A DNA stretch of 64,000 bases from assembly GCA_041446545.1 (NCBI GenBank), contig JBGOEJ010000001.1, forward strand, positions 62,001-126,000, given 5' to 3'. This DNA is from Fervidibacter canadensis (GTDB lineage: Bacteria; Armatimonadota; Fervidibacteria; Fervidibacterales; Fervidibacteraceae). The translations under genes and the position numbers were made by a program. The notes beneath the pieces were generated by a model that saw nothing but the letters and a program-made list of their open reading frames with translations, ran no database searches and had not been told where the DNA came from. This document shows positions 51,056 to 59,780 of this stretch, piece by piece. The first letter of the stretch is position 1; each line of letters begins with the position of its first letter.

Positions 51056-51107
51056 CAGCAGTCGGCAAATCGGCAAGTCGGCAGTCAGCAAACCAGTCGC
51101 CAGTCGC
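51056..51107. repeat. Heptanucleotide repeats between coaX and ispH
   Basis: Degenerate units CAGCAGT, CGGCAAA, TCGGCAA, GTCGGCA, GTCAGCA and CCAGTCG twice follow one another with 7- or 8-base spacing; they occupy nearly the whole gap. Confidence 0.6.
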
Positions 51108-51111
51108 TTCG

Positions 51112-52110
51112 TCAAGATCGGACGGGCAAAAGGTCGTCCACCTCTTGCCGTCGTTCCATCAACTCCCGCAATTCAGGCGGGAGGGCGAATTGGACATTTT
51201 CGTCGGTCAGGCGCAACTCGCTGACTTCTATCGCCCCCAGTTCTCGCAAGCGTTGGACGACTTGCTCCACAAGGATTTCAGGGGCGGAGGCGCCCGAAGT
51301 GACGCCGACGCTTTCCGCATCCCAAAGCCATTCAGGGTGGATGTCCTCGGCGCCGTCAATGAGGTAAGCGGGGCAACCGTGAGCGAGGGCAACTTCCCGC
51401 AGGCGTTGGCTGTTGGAACTGTTTTGCGAACCGATGACCAAGATGACATCCACCTGTTTTGCCAACGCCTTGACGGCATTTTGGCGGTTTTGGGTGGCGT
51501 AGCAAATGTCATCGGTGCGAGGGGCGACGATGTTGGGGAACTTGCGTTGGAGGGCGGCGACGATTTCGGCGGTGTCGTCCACACTCAGCGTCGTTTGCGT
51601 CAAGTAAGCCACTTTGTTGGGATCAGGCACTTCAAGGTGCTCTACCTCGTCCACGCTTTGGACGAGGTAGGTGCAATGAGGCGCTTCGCCCATCGTCCCT
51701 TCCACTTCTTCGTGCCCTGCGTGCCCGATGAGGATGATGCTGTAGCCTTCCTGAGCGAAGCGGATGGCTTCCAAGTGAACTTTGGTGACCAACGGACAGG
51801 TGGCGTCAATGACCCGTAAGTTTTTGCGTCGCGCCATCTCCCGCACCGCTGGCGAGACACCATGAGCGCTGAAGATGACCGTCGCGCCATCAGGCACTTC
51901 GTCCAGTTCGTTGACGAAGATGACACCCCGCTTTCGGAACTGTTCCACGACGAAGCGGTTGTGGACGATTTCCTTGCGCACATAGATGGGCGGAGGCAAC
52001 AGTTGCAAGGCTTGCTCCACGATGTCAATGGCACGAACGACGCCCGCACAGAAACCCCGAGGCGCCGCCAAAATCACCCGCCGCAGTTTGGGGAGCCGTT
52101 GTCCGCTCAT
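51112..52110 (-). CDS. ispH: 4-hydroxy-3-methylbut-2-enyl diphosphate reductase
   Basis: 332 residues. Final step of the MEP pathway, producing IPP and DMAPP with a [4Fe-4S] cluster. The three cluster cysteines are in APRGFCAGVVRAI, VIDATCPLVTKVH and TDDICYATQNRQ; HNRFVV, FSAHGVSPAV and GHAGHEEVEGTMGE carry the conserved histidines and Glu. SGASAPEILVEQVV closes the site. Start at ATG after GAAAGGG; divergent from recJ. Confidence 0.95.
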   Translation of the reverse strand: MSGQRLPKLRRVILAAPRGFCAGVVRAIDIVEQALQLLPPPIYVRKEIVHNRFVVEQFRKRGVIFVNELDEVPDGATVIFSAHGVSPAVREMARRKNLRVIDATCPLVTKVHLEAIRFAQEGYSIILIGHAGHEEVEGTMGEAPHCTYLVQSVDEVEHLEVPDPNKVAYLTQTTLSVDDTAEIVAALQRKFPNIVAPRTDDICYATQNRQNAVKALAKQVDVILVIGSQNSSNSQRLREVALAHGCPAYLIDGAEDIHPEWLWDAESVGVTSGASAPEILVEQVVQRLRELGAIEVSELRLTDENVQFALPPELRELMERRQEVDDLLPVRS

Positions 52111-52225
52111 CGTCGCATCCCTTTCTCTTTGCCGAAAATTTTTGCCGTCCAAATTTTGGCATCGTTGCCTTCCGACTGCCGCAGGGCGTGGCAAAGTATG
52201 CCGATGGCAAGGAGGTCGGAAAGGC

Positions 52226-53989
52226 ATGAGGCGGTCGCTAAGGGCATATCGCCCAGGTTGGTGGCGGGAACGGCGCATTTGGGAAATCGCCTCACCCGAT
52301 GAGGGAAAGGTGAAGCGCTTGCAGGAGCGGTTGCGCCTTTCGTCCCTTCTGGCGAAAGTCCTTTGCAGCCGAGGAGTGACAAGCCCTGAAGTTGCCCGCC
52401 AATTCCTGCTGGCAAGTGTGAAGGATTTGCCTGAATCAGAGAGCTTAACGGGCGTGAGCGCTGCCGCCGATTTAATTGTCCACGCCCTTCGGGCGGGAAA
52501 AGTCCTCCTTGTTCACGGCGATTACGACACCGACGGGATTTGCGCGACAGCCCTTTTAGCAGGCACTTTGGCACGCTTTGGCGGGCGCGTCTTTTACTTC
52601 ACACCCAATCGTCACAAACATGGCTACGGTGTCGCCGACGAAGCCATCCACTCCGCCAAACGGCAAGGTGTCAGCGTCCTTATCACCGTAGATTGCGGCA
52701 TCACAGCGGAGCGACAAATCGCTGAAGCCACTGCCGCAGGCATCACGACGATCGTCCTTGACCATCATGAACCTCCAGAAAAATTGCCGCCTGCCCATGT
52801 CATCGTCAACCCAAAGTTGCCTGAGTGCGCTTACCCGTGCCCTGATTTGTGTGCGACGGCGCTGGCGTTCAAAGTGGCGCATGCCGTCGCTGAGCGGCTA
52901 AATCGCTCCCTGTCACCGACAGATTTGCCCTTGGAGTTCGTGGCGTTGGCGACAGTGACGGATGTGATGCCACTGGTCGGCGAAAATCGCCTCTTGGTGC
53001 GCGAGGGCTTGCAAGTGTTGCGACAAGGGCGGCATTTAGGGTTGCGGACGCTGATGGAAGTTGCGGGTATAGATGCCCGCTCTCTTCGTTCGTTCCATTT
53101 GGGCTTCATCTTAGGACCGCGTTTGAACGCCGCCGGTCGCATGGATGATCCCAAACCCGCCCTGCGGCTCTTGCTGACGACGGACCCCAACGAAGCGCGC
53201 CAGTTAGCCCAATGGCTGAACAACGCCAACCGTCGCCGCCAACAAGAGGAAGAAGCCGTCTTTCGGATGGCAGTGGAGATGGTGGAGGAAGAGTTGGATT
53301 TGGCGACAGAACGCGTCATCGTCTTGGCATCACCCGAATGGCATCCGGGCGTCATCGGCATCGTCGCCGCCCGTTTGACCGAGTTGTATCATCGCCCTGT
53401 CTTTTTGGTCGCTTTGCAAGATGGCATCGGTCAGGGGTCTGCCCGCAGCATCCCTAACTTTTCCATCGCTGAGGCGTTACGGGCGTGTCGTCCCTTGCTC
53501 CTTTCAGGCGGAGGGCATCAAGCGGCAGGTGGGTTCAAGATCACCTGCGAGCATTTGCCCGCTTTCCGCGAGCGGTTGAATGCCTTAGCCGCAGAGTGGC
53601 TTTCGCCCGATGACCTTTGCCGCTGCGTGACGATTGATGCGGAAGTCACGGCAGACGAATTGACCTTGCCCTCGGTAGAGCAACTGTCGCTATTGGAACC
53701 GCTCGGTTACGGCAACCCGAAGCCTGTCTTTTTGCTGCGGGATGTGACGGTCTTGCACGCCCAACGCAACGGACATCGGTTAATCTTGCGGGTGCGACAA
53801 GGGGATCGGGTGTTAGAACTGCAAGGGGATGGGATGGGTGACGCCCTTGCGGAGATTCCTGTCGGAGCGCCCCTCCATGTTTGCGTGACGGCAGAATTGC
53901 GCACTTTCAACGGACTGCCGATGGCGGAATGGCAGGTCGTGGATTGGTGTCCGAAGGGTTCGGAGTTGGTGCTCTTTCGGCAGCGCTAA
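52226..53989 (+). CDS. recJ: Single-stranded-DNA exonuclease RecJ
   Basis: 587 residues. DHH phosphoesterase motifs: LLVHGDYDTDGICATALL, VDCGIT, VLDHHEPPEKLP, and DHHA1 GGGHQAAGGF near 430; an OB-like C-terminal domain follows. Degrades single-stranded DNA 5'-3' in recombination and mismatch repair, working with MutL-type repair. Start is the ATG after AAGGAGGTCGGAAAGGC; the longer frame upstream overlaps ispH. Confidence 0.95.
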   Translation: MRRSLRAYRPGWWRERRIWEIASPDEGKVKRLQERLRLSSLLAKVLCSRGVTSPEVARQFLLASVKDLPESESLTGVSAAADLIVHALRAGKVLLVHGDYDTDGICATALLAGTLARFGGRVFYFTPNRHKHGYGVADEAIHSAKRQGVSVLITVDCGITAERQIAEATAAGITTIVLDHHEPPEKLPPAHVIVNPKLPECAYPCPDLCATALAFKVAHAVAERLNRSLSPTDLPLEFVALATVTDVMPLVGENRLLVREGLQVLRQGRHLGLRTLMEVAGIDARSLRSFHLGFILGPRLNAAGRMDDPKPALRLLLTTDPNEARQLAQWLNNANRRRQQEEEAVFRMAVEMVEEELDLATERVIVLASPEWHPGVIGIVAARLTELYHRPVFLVALQDGIGQGSARSIPNFSIAEALRACRPLLLSGGGHQAAGGFKITCEHLPAFRERLNALAAEWLSPDDLCRCVTIDAEVTADELTLPSVEQLSLLEPLGYGNPKPVFLLRDVTVLHAQRNGHRLILRVRQGDRVLELQGDGMGDALAEIPVGAPLHVCVTAELRTFNGLPMAEWQVVDWCPKGSELVLFRQR

Positions 53990-54008
53990 GGCAAAAGGGT
54001 TCAAAGTT

Positions 54009-54083
54009 TGGTGGGCGCGGAGGGATTCGAACCCCCAACCGACCGGTTATGAGCCGGCTGCTCTGCCGTTGAGCTACGCGCCC
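54009..54083 (-). tRNA. tRNA-Met (anticodon CAT; tRNA-Ile2 not excluded)
   Basis: On the minus strand acceptor GGGCGCG pairs with CGCGCCC, D-arm GCTC...GAGC, anticodon loop CTCATAA, T-arm GGGGG-TTCGAAT-CCCTC region and encoded CCA (54011-54009). The paired 1-72 position argues against an initiator. A CAT anticodon could also be lysidine-modified tRNA-Ile. Directly after the sigma gene, probably in the dnaG transcript. Confidence 0.9.
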
Positions 54084-54109
54084 GTTGGCACTATTAATTC
54101 TGCCTTGCC

Positions 54110-55240
54110 CTACGCCATCAGTTCTGCTAACCGCTCCAAAAGTTTTCGGTGCCCTCGTAACTTCTCCAAAGCCCGTTGTTCAATGTGGCGGACGGCTTCG
54201 CCCGTGATTTTGAACATCTGACCGATTTCGTCCAAGGTGTAAGGGCGTCCGTCCAAGAGCCCAAAGCGCAATTGCAATACTTGCCACTCCCGCTCGTTCA
54301 AGTGGGCTTCCAAGAAAGCCCGAAGCCGTTCTCGGGCATAATTGCGCCAGAAAACCTCCTCTGGGGAAGGGGCGTTGGGGTCAGGGATGACATCCTCCAG
54401 CACTAACTGCTCCTCTTCGTCCACAGGCAAATCCAACGAGAGGGTCGTCGGGACAAGGGCTTGCAACTCTTCTACCTTCTCAGGGGAAAGTCCTGTCTCT
54501 TCGGCGATTTCCGCAGGCGTGGGGGATCGTCCCAACTCCTGCGTAAGCCGCTGAGTGACCGCCATCACCTGCGAGAGGGTCTCTACGAGATGGAAAGGCA
54601 AGTGGATGAGGCGACTTTGTTCGGCGATGGCACGGACGATGTATTGACGAATCCACCAGACGGCGTAAGTGCTAAAGCGAGTTCCTTTCTGCCAATCGTA
54701 GCGGTCAACGGCTCGGATGAGCCCTAAACAACCCTCTTGCACCAAGTCTTCTAATGGGACGACGGAACGGTTGGCGAAATCCAAGGCGACGCTCATGACC
54801 AAACGCAGATTGCTTTCAATCAATCGTTCCCTCGCCTCTAAATCGCCTTGCTGCACCCGTTGAAAGAGTGCCCTCTCTTCTTCAGGCGTTATGGGCGTTT
54901 TCCAACGCAGGGAGCGAAAGAGGGTGTCAAGGGGCGAAGGGACTCCATCACTTACCTCGGCTTCCGAAAGGCTTTCCTCACTGGAAAGGAAGTCTTCCTT
55001 CCCCTCCTCTTCGCTGACCGTCCCGTCTCCGAATGCCTCTTCTCCGACCTCCTCGCCCATCCCCTCAGGCAGGACAAGGATGCCTTCCTCTTGGAGCCAT
55101 TCGGCGATGGCTTCAGGAGAGAGGCCCACGGCGTCGGCGGTCGCCTTGACATCGCTGAAGAAGACCGCTTTTGTCTCCTGTGCCATCGCCCAAAGGGCTT
55201 GGATTTCGGGATGGTCAAAGGCATCGGATGGAAGGGGCAT
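54110..55240 (-). CDS. rpoD: Principal-type RNA polymerase sigma factor
   Basis: 376 residues. An acidic N-terminal part (1-105) is followed by IESNLRLVMSVALDFANR, LEDLVQEGCLGLIRAVDRYDW, KGTRFSTYAVWWIRQYIVRAI with all aromatic melting residues, and region 4 YTLDEIGQMFKITGEAVRHIEQRAL. ATG lies 11 bases after the dnaG stop, recreating the dnaG-rpoD order of the macromolecular synthesis operon, so this is more likely the housekeeping sigma than the gene at 43.2 kb. Confidence 0.92.
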   Translation of the reverse strand: MPLPSDAFDHPEIQALWAMAQETKAVFFSDVKATADAVGLSPEAIAEWLQEEGILVLPEGMGEEVGEEAFGDGTVSEEEGKEDFLSSEESLSEAEVSDGVPSPLDTLFRSLRWKTPITPEEERALFQRVQQGDLEARERLIESNLRLVMSVALDFANRSVVPLEDLVQEGCLGLIRAVDRYDWQKGTRFSTYAVWWIRQYIVRAIAEQSRLIHLPFHLVETLSQVMAVTQRLTQELGRSPTPAEIAEETGLSPEKVEELQALVPTTLSLDLPVDEEEQLVLEDVIPDPNAPSPEEVFWRNYARERLRAFLEAHLNEREWQVLQLRFGLLDGRPYTLDEIGQMFKITGEAVRHIEQRALEKLRGHRKLLERLAELMA

Positions 55241-55250
55241 AAGCCAGCAC

Positions 55251-57092
55251 CTACCTTGGCGAAAGTTTTAGGGCTCGCAAATTTTCCTGCCACATCTTCA
55301 ACAATGGATCATCGCGGGAAAGTTGTCCCGACGAAATTTTTCGCATCAATTCCGCTTCCTGCCGCTGCAGCACCTCCCGCTGGCGGTAGCGGCGCAGCCG
55401 AAAGAGGCGGTCTTCTATAGCGTTGCGCGCCTTCAGGAAAGAAAGGTCTCGCAACATCAAACCGCTTAAAGTTTGCCGCAACTTCTCATCACCCAATTCC
55501 GCCACAAGCAAGGGTAAATCGGCAAACCTTTGCTCTTCCAAGCAACCTTGCACCAACCGAGCCAAGTCGCGGTGTTCTGCCAAGAGGAATTCATCGGGGG
55601 TCATTTGGGAAAGGATGTGGTGAGCGGCTTCCCTGTCTTGCACCATCGCTGCCATCAAGTCTTGCTCCGCCGCCAAGATGCCAGGAGGCAAAGGACTGGA
55701 AGTCGTCAAGGAGAGGCGAATGGGATCGGGAAAGGGAAGGTTGTGCATGGGACGGGAGGAAGGGCGAGAGGCAAGGGACGCAGAGGGAGCAAAACGGCGC
55801 TGATACTCAGCAAGCGCCCGTATCAAAGCCGCTTCCAACGATTCCAATCGCTCAGGTCGGTCGCCACTCCACATCTTCGCCAGCAACCGTAAACACTCCC
55901 GTTGTTCAATGGGGTCGGTGAAGTCGCTCAAGATTTTCACGGCGGCTTTTAACCCTTCCTCCGTCGCATCGGGATGGCGCTGAACCAACCATCGGACGCG
56001 GAAACGGATGAGGGACTCGGCATGGTCAAGCAACTGCCGAAAAGCGGCGGCGCCATGTTCCCGCAGAAACTCATCGGGATCGCTACCTTCAGGCAAGGGG
56101 ACAAAGCGCACCTCTATTTCGTGCTGACGGAAGAGGTCTGCCGCACGCAAAACGGCGTTCAAGCCCGCTGAATCGCTGTCATAAGCGATGAGCACCCGTT
56201 GAGTGTAGCGGCGAAGGGTTTGAAGGGTGTCGGCATTGAGGGCAGTGCCCAAAGTGGCGACGGTGTTAGAAAAGCCCCCTTGATGAAGGGCGATGGCGTC
56301 CATGTAACCCTCTACCAAAATGACTTCGCCTTTCTCTCGGATGGCAGGGAGTGCCAAATGGAGGGCATAAAGGCACTTGCGCTTTTGGAAGAGGGGTGTT
56401 TCGGGAGTGTTGAGGTATTTCACATCGCTGTCGCCCAACGCCCGACCGCCAAAGCCGACGACATCTCCTTGCGGGTCGGCGATGGGGAACATTAGTCGGT
56501 CTCGGAAGCGATCCACATAACGACTTCCGTCTCTCGTGCGTTGAATCAATCCCGCTCGGGCAAGGTCATGGGCTGAAAGGGTGGCTTCCGTCGCCGCCCT
56601 CACCAAAGCGTCCCAAGAGGGAGGGGCATAACCTAAGCGAAAACGACGAGCCGTTGCGTGGCTGATTTGTCGCTGAAAAAGATACTGGCGGGCTCGTTCC
56701 CCTGCCTCTGATGCCCATAAAGCCCGTTCAAAAAATTCCGTCGCCCATCGGTTGACCTGCAAAAGTCGCTCCCTTGCCCATGCCTCCCGTTGAGCGGCAG
56801 GGGGCAATTCCCAGCGGAGCCCCAACTGGCGAGCCAATCGGGCGACTGCCTCAGAAAAAGTCAACCCCTCTATCCGCTGAACGAAGTCAATCACATCGCC
56901 CCCCGCCCCACAGCCAAAGCAATACCACAGCCCTTTTTCGGGACTGACATAAAAAGAGGGTGTCTTCTCGTTGTGGAAGGGACAAAGCCCTTTGTAACTT
57001 TTGCCCGAAGGCGTTAAACGGACATAGCCTTCCACTACCGTCAGGATGTTGGCATTTTCCCGAATGAGGCGAACGATGTCGGATGAAGGCAT
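55251..57092 (-). CDS. dnaG: DNA primase
   Basis: 613 residues. CHC2 zinc finger (C37, H40, C58, C61 in CPFH...CFGCG), the N-terminal catalytic core with GRALGDSDVKYLNTPETPLF, TOPRIM acids in LVEGYMDAIALHQ and VLIAYDSDSAG, and a helical C-terminal DnaB-binding part. Makes RNA primers for replication. Between the collagen-like gene and the sigma gene with gaps of 22 and 10 bases. Confidence 0.96.
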   Translation of the reverse strand: MPSSDIVRLIRENANILTVVEGYVRLTPSGKSYKGLCPFHNEKTPSFYVSPEKGLWYCFGCGAGGDVIDFVQRIEGLTFSEAVARLARQLGLRWELPPAAQREAWARERLLQVNRWATEFFERALWASEAGERARQYLFQRQISHATARRFRLGYAPPSWDALVRAATEATLSAHDLARAGLIQRTRDGSRYVDRFRDRLMFPIADPQGDVVGFGGRALGDSDVKYLNTPETPLFQKRKCLYALHLALPAIREKGEVILVEGYMDAIALHQGGFSNTVATLGTALNADTLQTLRRYTQRVLIAYDSDSAGLNAVLRAADLFRQHEIEVRFVPLPEGSDPDEFLREHGAAAFRQLLDHAESLIRFRVRWLVQRHPDATEEGLKAAVKILSDFTDPIEQRECLRLLAKMWSGDRPERLESLEAALIRALAEYQRRFAPSASLASRPSSRPMHNLPFPDPIRLSLTTSSPLPPGILAAEQDLMAAMVQDREAAHHILSQMTPDEFLLAEHRDLARLVQGCLEEQRFADLPLLVAELGDEKLRQTLSGLMLRDLSFLKARNAIEDRLFRLRRYRQREVLQRQEAELMRKISSGQLSRDDPLLKMWQENLRALKLSPR

Positions 57093-57114
57093 GAGCCTTC
57101 CCCATCCCTTGCGA

Positions 57115-58083
57115 CTAACGGGTCAAAGTCACGCGGTCAGGCAAAAAGATGAAGATGCGCACAACTCGGTCGTTGAGGACTGCAAACTCAATGTTGCTGC
57201 TCTTGTGGTAACGCAGGATGACATTCCCCGTCGGCGTGGGAACGGTCTGCAGGTTAACAGGGTTAAAGTAAACGATTTCATCAGGCTGCCCGTAGCGCAA
57301 GAAAACGCGCCTCACCTCATCCCCCAACTTGATGCTCTTGAAGGGGTCACCCATCGCCGTTCGGGCGCCGTCAAAGCGTTCCCCTGCCACAGAGATGCCA
57401 ACAACTTCCATCCGCGCCCCGCCCTGTGGGCTCCCCACTAACTCCACCAGAAAGCAAAGGTTGGCAATTCCCCGCTTGTAAACGAAGTAGACCTCGTTCT
57501 GCTCCACCCGAACGAAAGGCGGGAAGACCCACGCCAAGTCCCAAAGGCGAGGCGGCATCCCCGTTGCTGCCCCTGAAGTGCCGGGCATTCCGGGTGCTCC
57601 GGGCATCCCTGGCATTCCGGGCATTTCGCCCGCCATCCCTGGCGGCATCCCGCCAGGAGCCATGCCCGGCATGGAGGGCATAGAAGGACGACCGATGGGC
57701 GAGCCTGCCAATTGCCCCAACCCTGCAACACCCGCCATCACGCCCGGCAAAGTCGGTTGCGCCCCGAAAGATGACCCCATCCCTACTCCGCCGCCCCCGA
57801 AAGGAGCGCCCGGCATTGACCCTGTCGGTGCGCCGGGCATTCCCGGCATCCCCCCAGGTGCTCCTTGGGCAGGAGTCGTCGGCGGTCCCGCCAGAAAGTC
57901 GGGCATTCCCCAGATGCTCAGCAAGCAATCCGACCGCAAGCGTCCCGTGTCGTCATAAGCAATCACAGGTGCTCCCAACCGCACGCCCGCCAACTGCCGC
58001 TCTAAGGCTTGTTGGCTGCCGACGAAGGTCATCGTCCCGAAGACCCCGATGAGACTCCCAAGGAGCATGAGCCACCGACGCAT
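57115..58083 (-). CDS. Secreted collagen-like (GMPG-rich) protein, paralogue 1
   Basis: 322 residues with a signal peptide (1-24). An N-terminal module (LAGVRLGAPVIAYDDTGRL, then SIWGMPDFL) leads into 90-100 residues of Gly-Met-Pro / Gly-Ala-Pro repeats. A C-terminal domain follows with GDPFKSIKLGDEVRRVFLRYGQPDE and RYHKSSNIEFAVLNDRVVRIFIFLP. The R-L-G...V...R-x-G-x-P-D pattern resembles BamE/SmpA-type folds. Probably an envelope protein; function unknown. ATG 8 bases after GGAGG, overlapping the end of its paralogue's reading frame region. Confidence 0.7.
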   Translation of the reverse strand: MRRWLMLLGSLIGVFGTMTFVGSQQALERQLAGVRLGAPVIAYDDTGRLRSDCLLSIWGMPDFLAGPPTTPAQGAPGGMPGMPGAPTGSMPGAPFGGGGVGMGSSFGAQPTLPGVMAGVAGLGQLAGSPIGRPSMPSMPGMAPGGMPPGMAGEMPGMPGMPGAPGMPGTSGAATGMPPRLWDLAWVFPPFVRVEQNEVYFVYKRGIANLCFLVELVGSPQGGARMEVVGISVAGERFDGARTAMGDPFKSIKLGDEVRRVFLRYGQPDEIVYFNPVNLQTVPTPTGNVILRYHKSSNIEFAVLNDRVVRIFIFLPDRVTLTR

Positions 58084-58088
58084 CGCTT

Positions 58089-59003
58089 TCACCTCCGAAG
58101 CATCTCGCCCAAGGGCACCAAAAGGGGCTTTGGAGCCGCTAACTCAGGCGGCAGGAAAATGAAGATGCGCACGACTTTGTAATCCACGACGGTAAACTCC
58201 ACATTGCTTCGTTCGTGGTAGCGTAGCAGCACTGTCCGTCCAATCCCGATGTTCGTCAAGGGCACTTGCTCGGTGATGACATAAGCGTAGTCAGGCGCTC
58301 CGTAACGCAACAAGACACGTTGCAAATCGTCGCCTAAGCGAATGGCTCGGAAGGGATCGCCCAGCGCTGTCGCCACGAGGTAACGCCGACCATCGGGAGC
58401 GACAAATGCATCAGGGCGCGTCCCGTAAGCCATGATGGCGACGACAATCCCTTTGTCTTCCAGAAAACTCAACGCTCCCTCGCCCCGCCGATAAAGCCAC
58501 AAGCGTTGGTTGGCTTGAGGAGGGATGTAGACAAGTTGCGTCCATGCCAACTCTGTCGGCGGCGTCGTCCCCCCTGTCGCGCCCATCCCAGGAGCACTGG
58601 GCATCCCTGCCTCTGCTCCCGGCATCCCGCCATAGGGCATTTCTGGAAAGCCGCTGGGTGGCTGTCCTCCCAGCGCTGACCCCATCGCCCCAGGACCACC
58701 CAAAGGGCTGCCGGGCGCCCCTGGCATCCCCGGCGCTCCCGGCATCCCTGGCATGCCAGGGGCTCCCATCGTCGGGGCGGTCGGGGTGCCAGTGAGGATC
58801 AAGTCGGGCATTCCCCAAATGCGCACTAAGCAAGAGGGACGAAGGTTTCCTTCCAGGTCGCGGTCAAGGACAGGAGAACCCAGCCGAACACCTGCCAACT
58901 GAATTTCTATTTGCCGACGAGGTTGCGCCGCGACGAAAAGCCCCGTCGCTACCACGCTCAAAACCAAAATGACGACGCCTAACAAGCGACGAACGAATTT
59001 CAT
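58089..59003 (-). CDS. Secreted collagen-like (GMPG-rich) protein, paralogue 2
   Basis: 304 residues, same plan as the next gene: signal peptide (1-26), LAGVRLGSPVLDRDLEGNL and RIWGMPDLI, a shorter GAPGMPGMPGAPG region, then LGDPFRAIRLGDDLQRVLLRYGAPD and LLRYHERSNVEFTVVDYKVVRIFIFLP. The pair arose by tandem duplication with the collagen-like linker diverging freely. First gene of the transcript leading to dnaG and the sigma factor. Confidence 0.7.
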   Translation of the reverse strand: MKFVRRLLGVVILVLSVVATGLFVAAQPRRQIEIQLAGVRLGSPVLDRDLEGNLRPSCLVRIWGMPDLILTGTPTAPTMGAPGMPGMPGAPGMPGAPGSPLGGPGAMGSALGGQPPSGFPEMPYGGMPGAEAGMPSAPGMGATGGTTPPTELAWTQLVYIPPQANQRLWLYRRGEGALSFLEDKGIVVAIMAYGTRPDAFVAPDGRRYLVATALGDPFRAIRLGDDLQRVLLRYGAPDYAYVITEQVPLTNIGIGRTVLLRYHERSNVEFTVVDYKVVRIFIFLPPELAAPKPLLVPLGEMLRR

Positions 59004-59042
59004 CGTCCCTCGCCTCCATCCGTTGACCCTGCGACTGCCTCA

Positions 59043-59071
59043 AGTTTAAGGGCACCTGTTTCCCCTGTCAA
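59043..59071 (-). promoter_or_regulatory. Promoter of the collagen-like / dnaG / sigma transcript
   Basis: Minus strand TTGACA (59071-59066), a 17-base spacer and TAAACT (59048-59043), about 40 bases before the ATG at 59003. Confidence 0.7.
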
Positions 59072-59107
59072 CAGGCAGCGGATGCTGGGAAAGTCATGGG
59101 ATGTTTT

Positions 59108-59159
59108 GTGCGTCTCGGCACTTTGGTCATGGCTGATAGCCACTCCAACACAGACGCAT
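59108..59159. repeat. Hairpin element with TGGCTGATAGCCA core
   Basis: Outer stem GTGCGTCT (59108-59115) with AGACGCAT (59152-59159), inner hairpin TGGCTGATAGCCA (59130-59142) and CTCCAAC after it. Same plan as the element at 25652-25700 with a different outer stem. Sits in the divergent gap before greA. Confidence 0.6.
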
Positions 59160-59247
59160 CGCCCTTTTAGTGTGCCAAAATCTTTGCGATGCCTAAGCCA
59201 TCCCCGCCATCTTCAACCCGACAGCGTTGAAAGGAGGCACGAACCTC

Positions 59248-59769
59248 ATGCCTGTGCGGTTGACACGAAAAGGTTACGAACGGTTGCGCAAGGAACTGGA
59301 GCAACTTTACCAGCGCCGTGCCCAACTCATTGACGAGGTGCGCGAGACGGCGGCTGAAGGCGATTTGAGCGAAAATGCGGGCTTAGATGCCGCCAAGAGG
59401 GCTTTAGGGATCGTTGATGCTCAAATCCGTTACCTTGAGCAACGCCTCGCCGACGCTGAAATCATTGAACAGGACGGTCAACCCGAACGCGTGGATGTCG
59501 GCGTCATCGCCACCTTGCAAGACTTGGATACGGGCGATGTCATCCGTTACCGCATCGCCGAAAGCATGGAGATGGACTTTTCCGCTCCCGTCAAGACTGC
59601 TACCCCGCAATCACCCATCGGCAAAACCTTGATGGGCAAATGCGTCGGTGAGGAAGTGACCCTGCAATTGCGAGGGCGCACCCAACGGTTGCGATTGCTC
59701 GCTTTGTCATGGGACGATGGAGCCGAAGGTGACGCAACGGCTGAGCAACCCTCCGAGCCTACCCAATGA
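59248..59769 (+). CDS. greA: GreA-type transcript cleavage factor
   Basis: 173 residues. A coiled-coil N-terminus with the tip motif EGDLSENAGLDAAK (the acidic pair that stimulates RNA cleavage in stalled polymerase) and a C-terminal FKBP-like domain (SPIGKTLMGKCVGEEVTL). Slightly longer than GreA because of an inserted loop at about 118-125 and an acidic tail. Start ATG 10 bases after AAAGGAGG. Confidence 0.88.
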   Translation: MPVRLTRKGYERLRKELEQLYQRRAQLIDEVRETAAEGDLSENAGLDAAKRALGIVDAQIRYLEQRLADAEIIEQDGQPERVDVGVIATLQDLDTGDVIRYRIAESMEMDFSAPVKTATPQSPIGKTLMGKCVGEEVTLQLRGRTQRLRLLALSWDDGAEGDATAEQPSEPTQ

Positions 59770-59780
59770 CGCACCGACCG

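Noticed and set aside
57578..57958. Gly-Ile-Pro collagen-like frame on the plus strand
   Set aside because: Antisense of the Gly-Met-Pro codons of the secreted paralogue; no SD or signal peptide.
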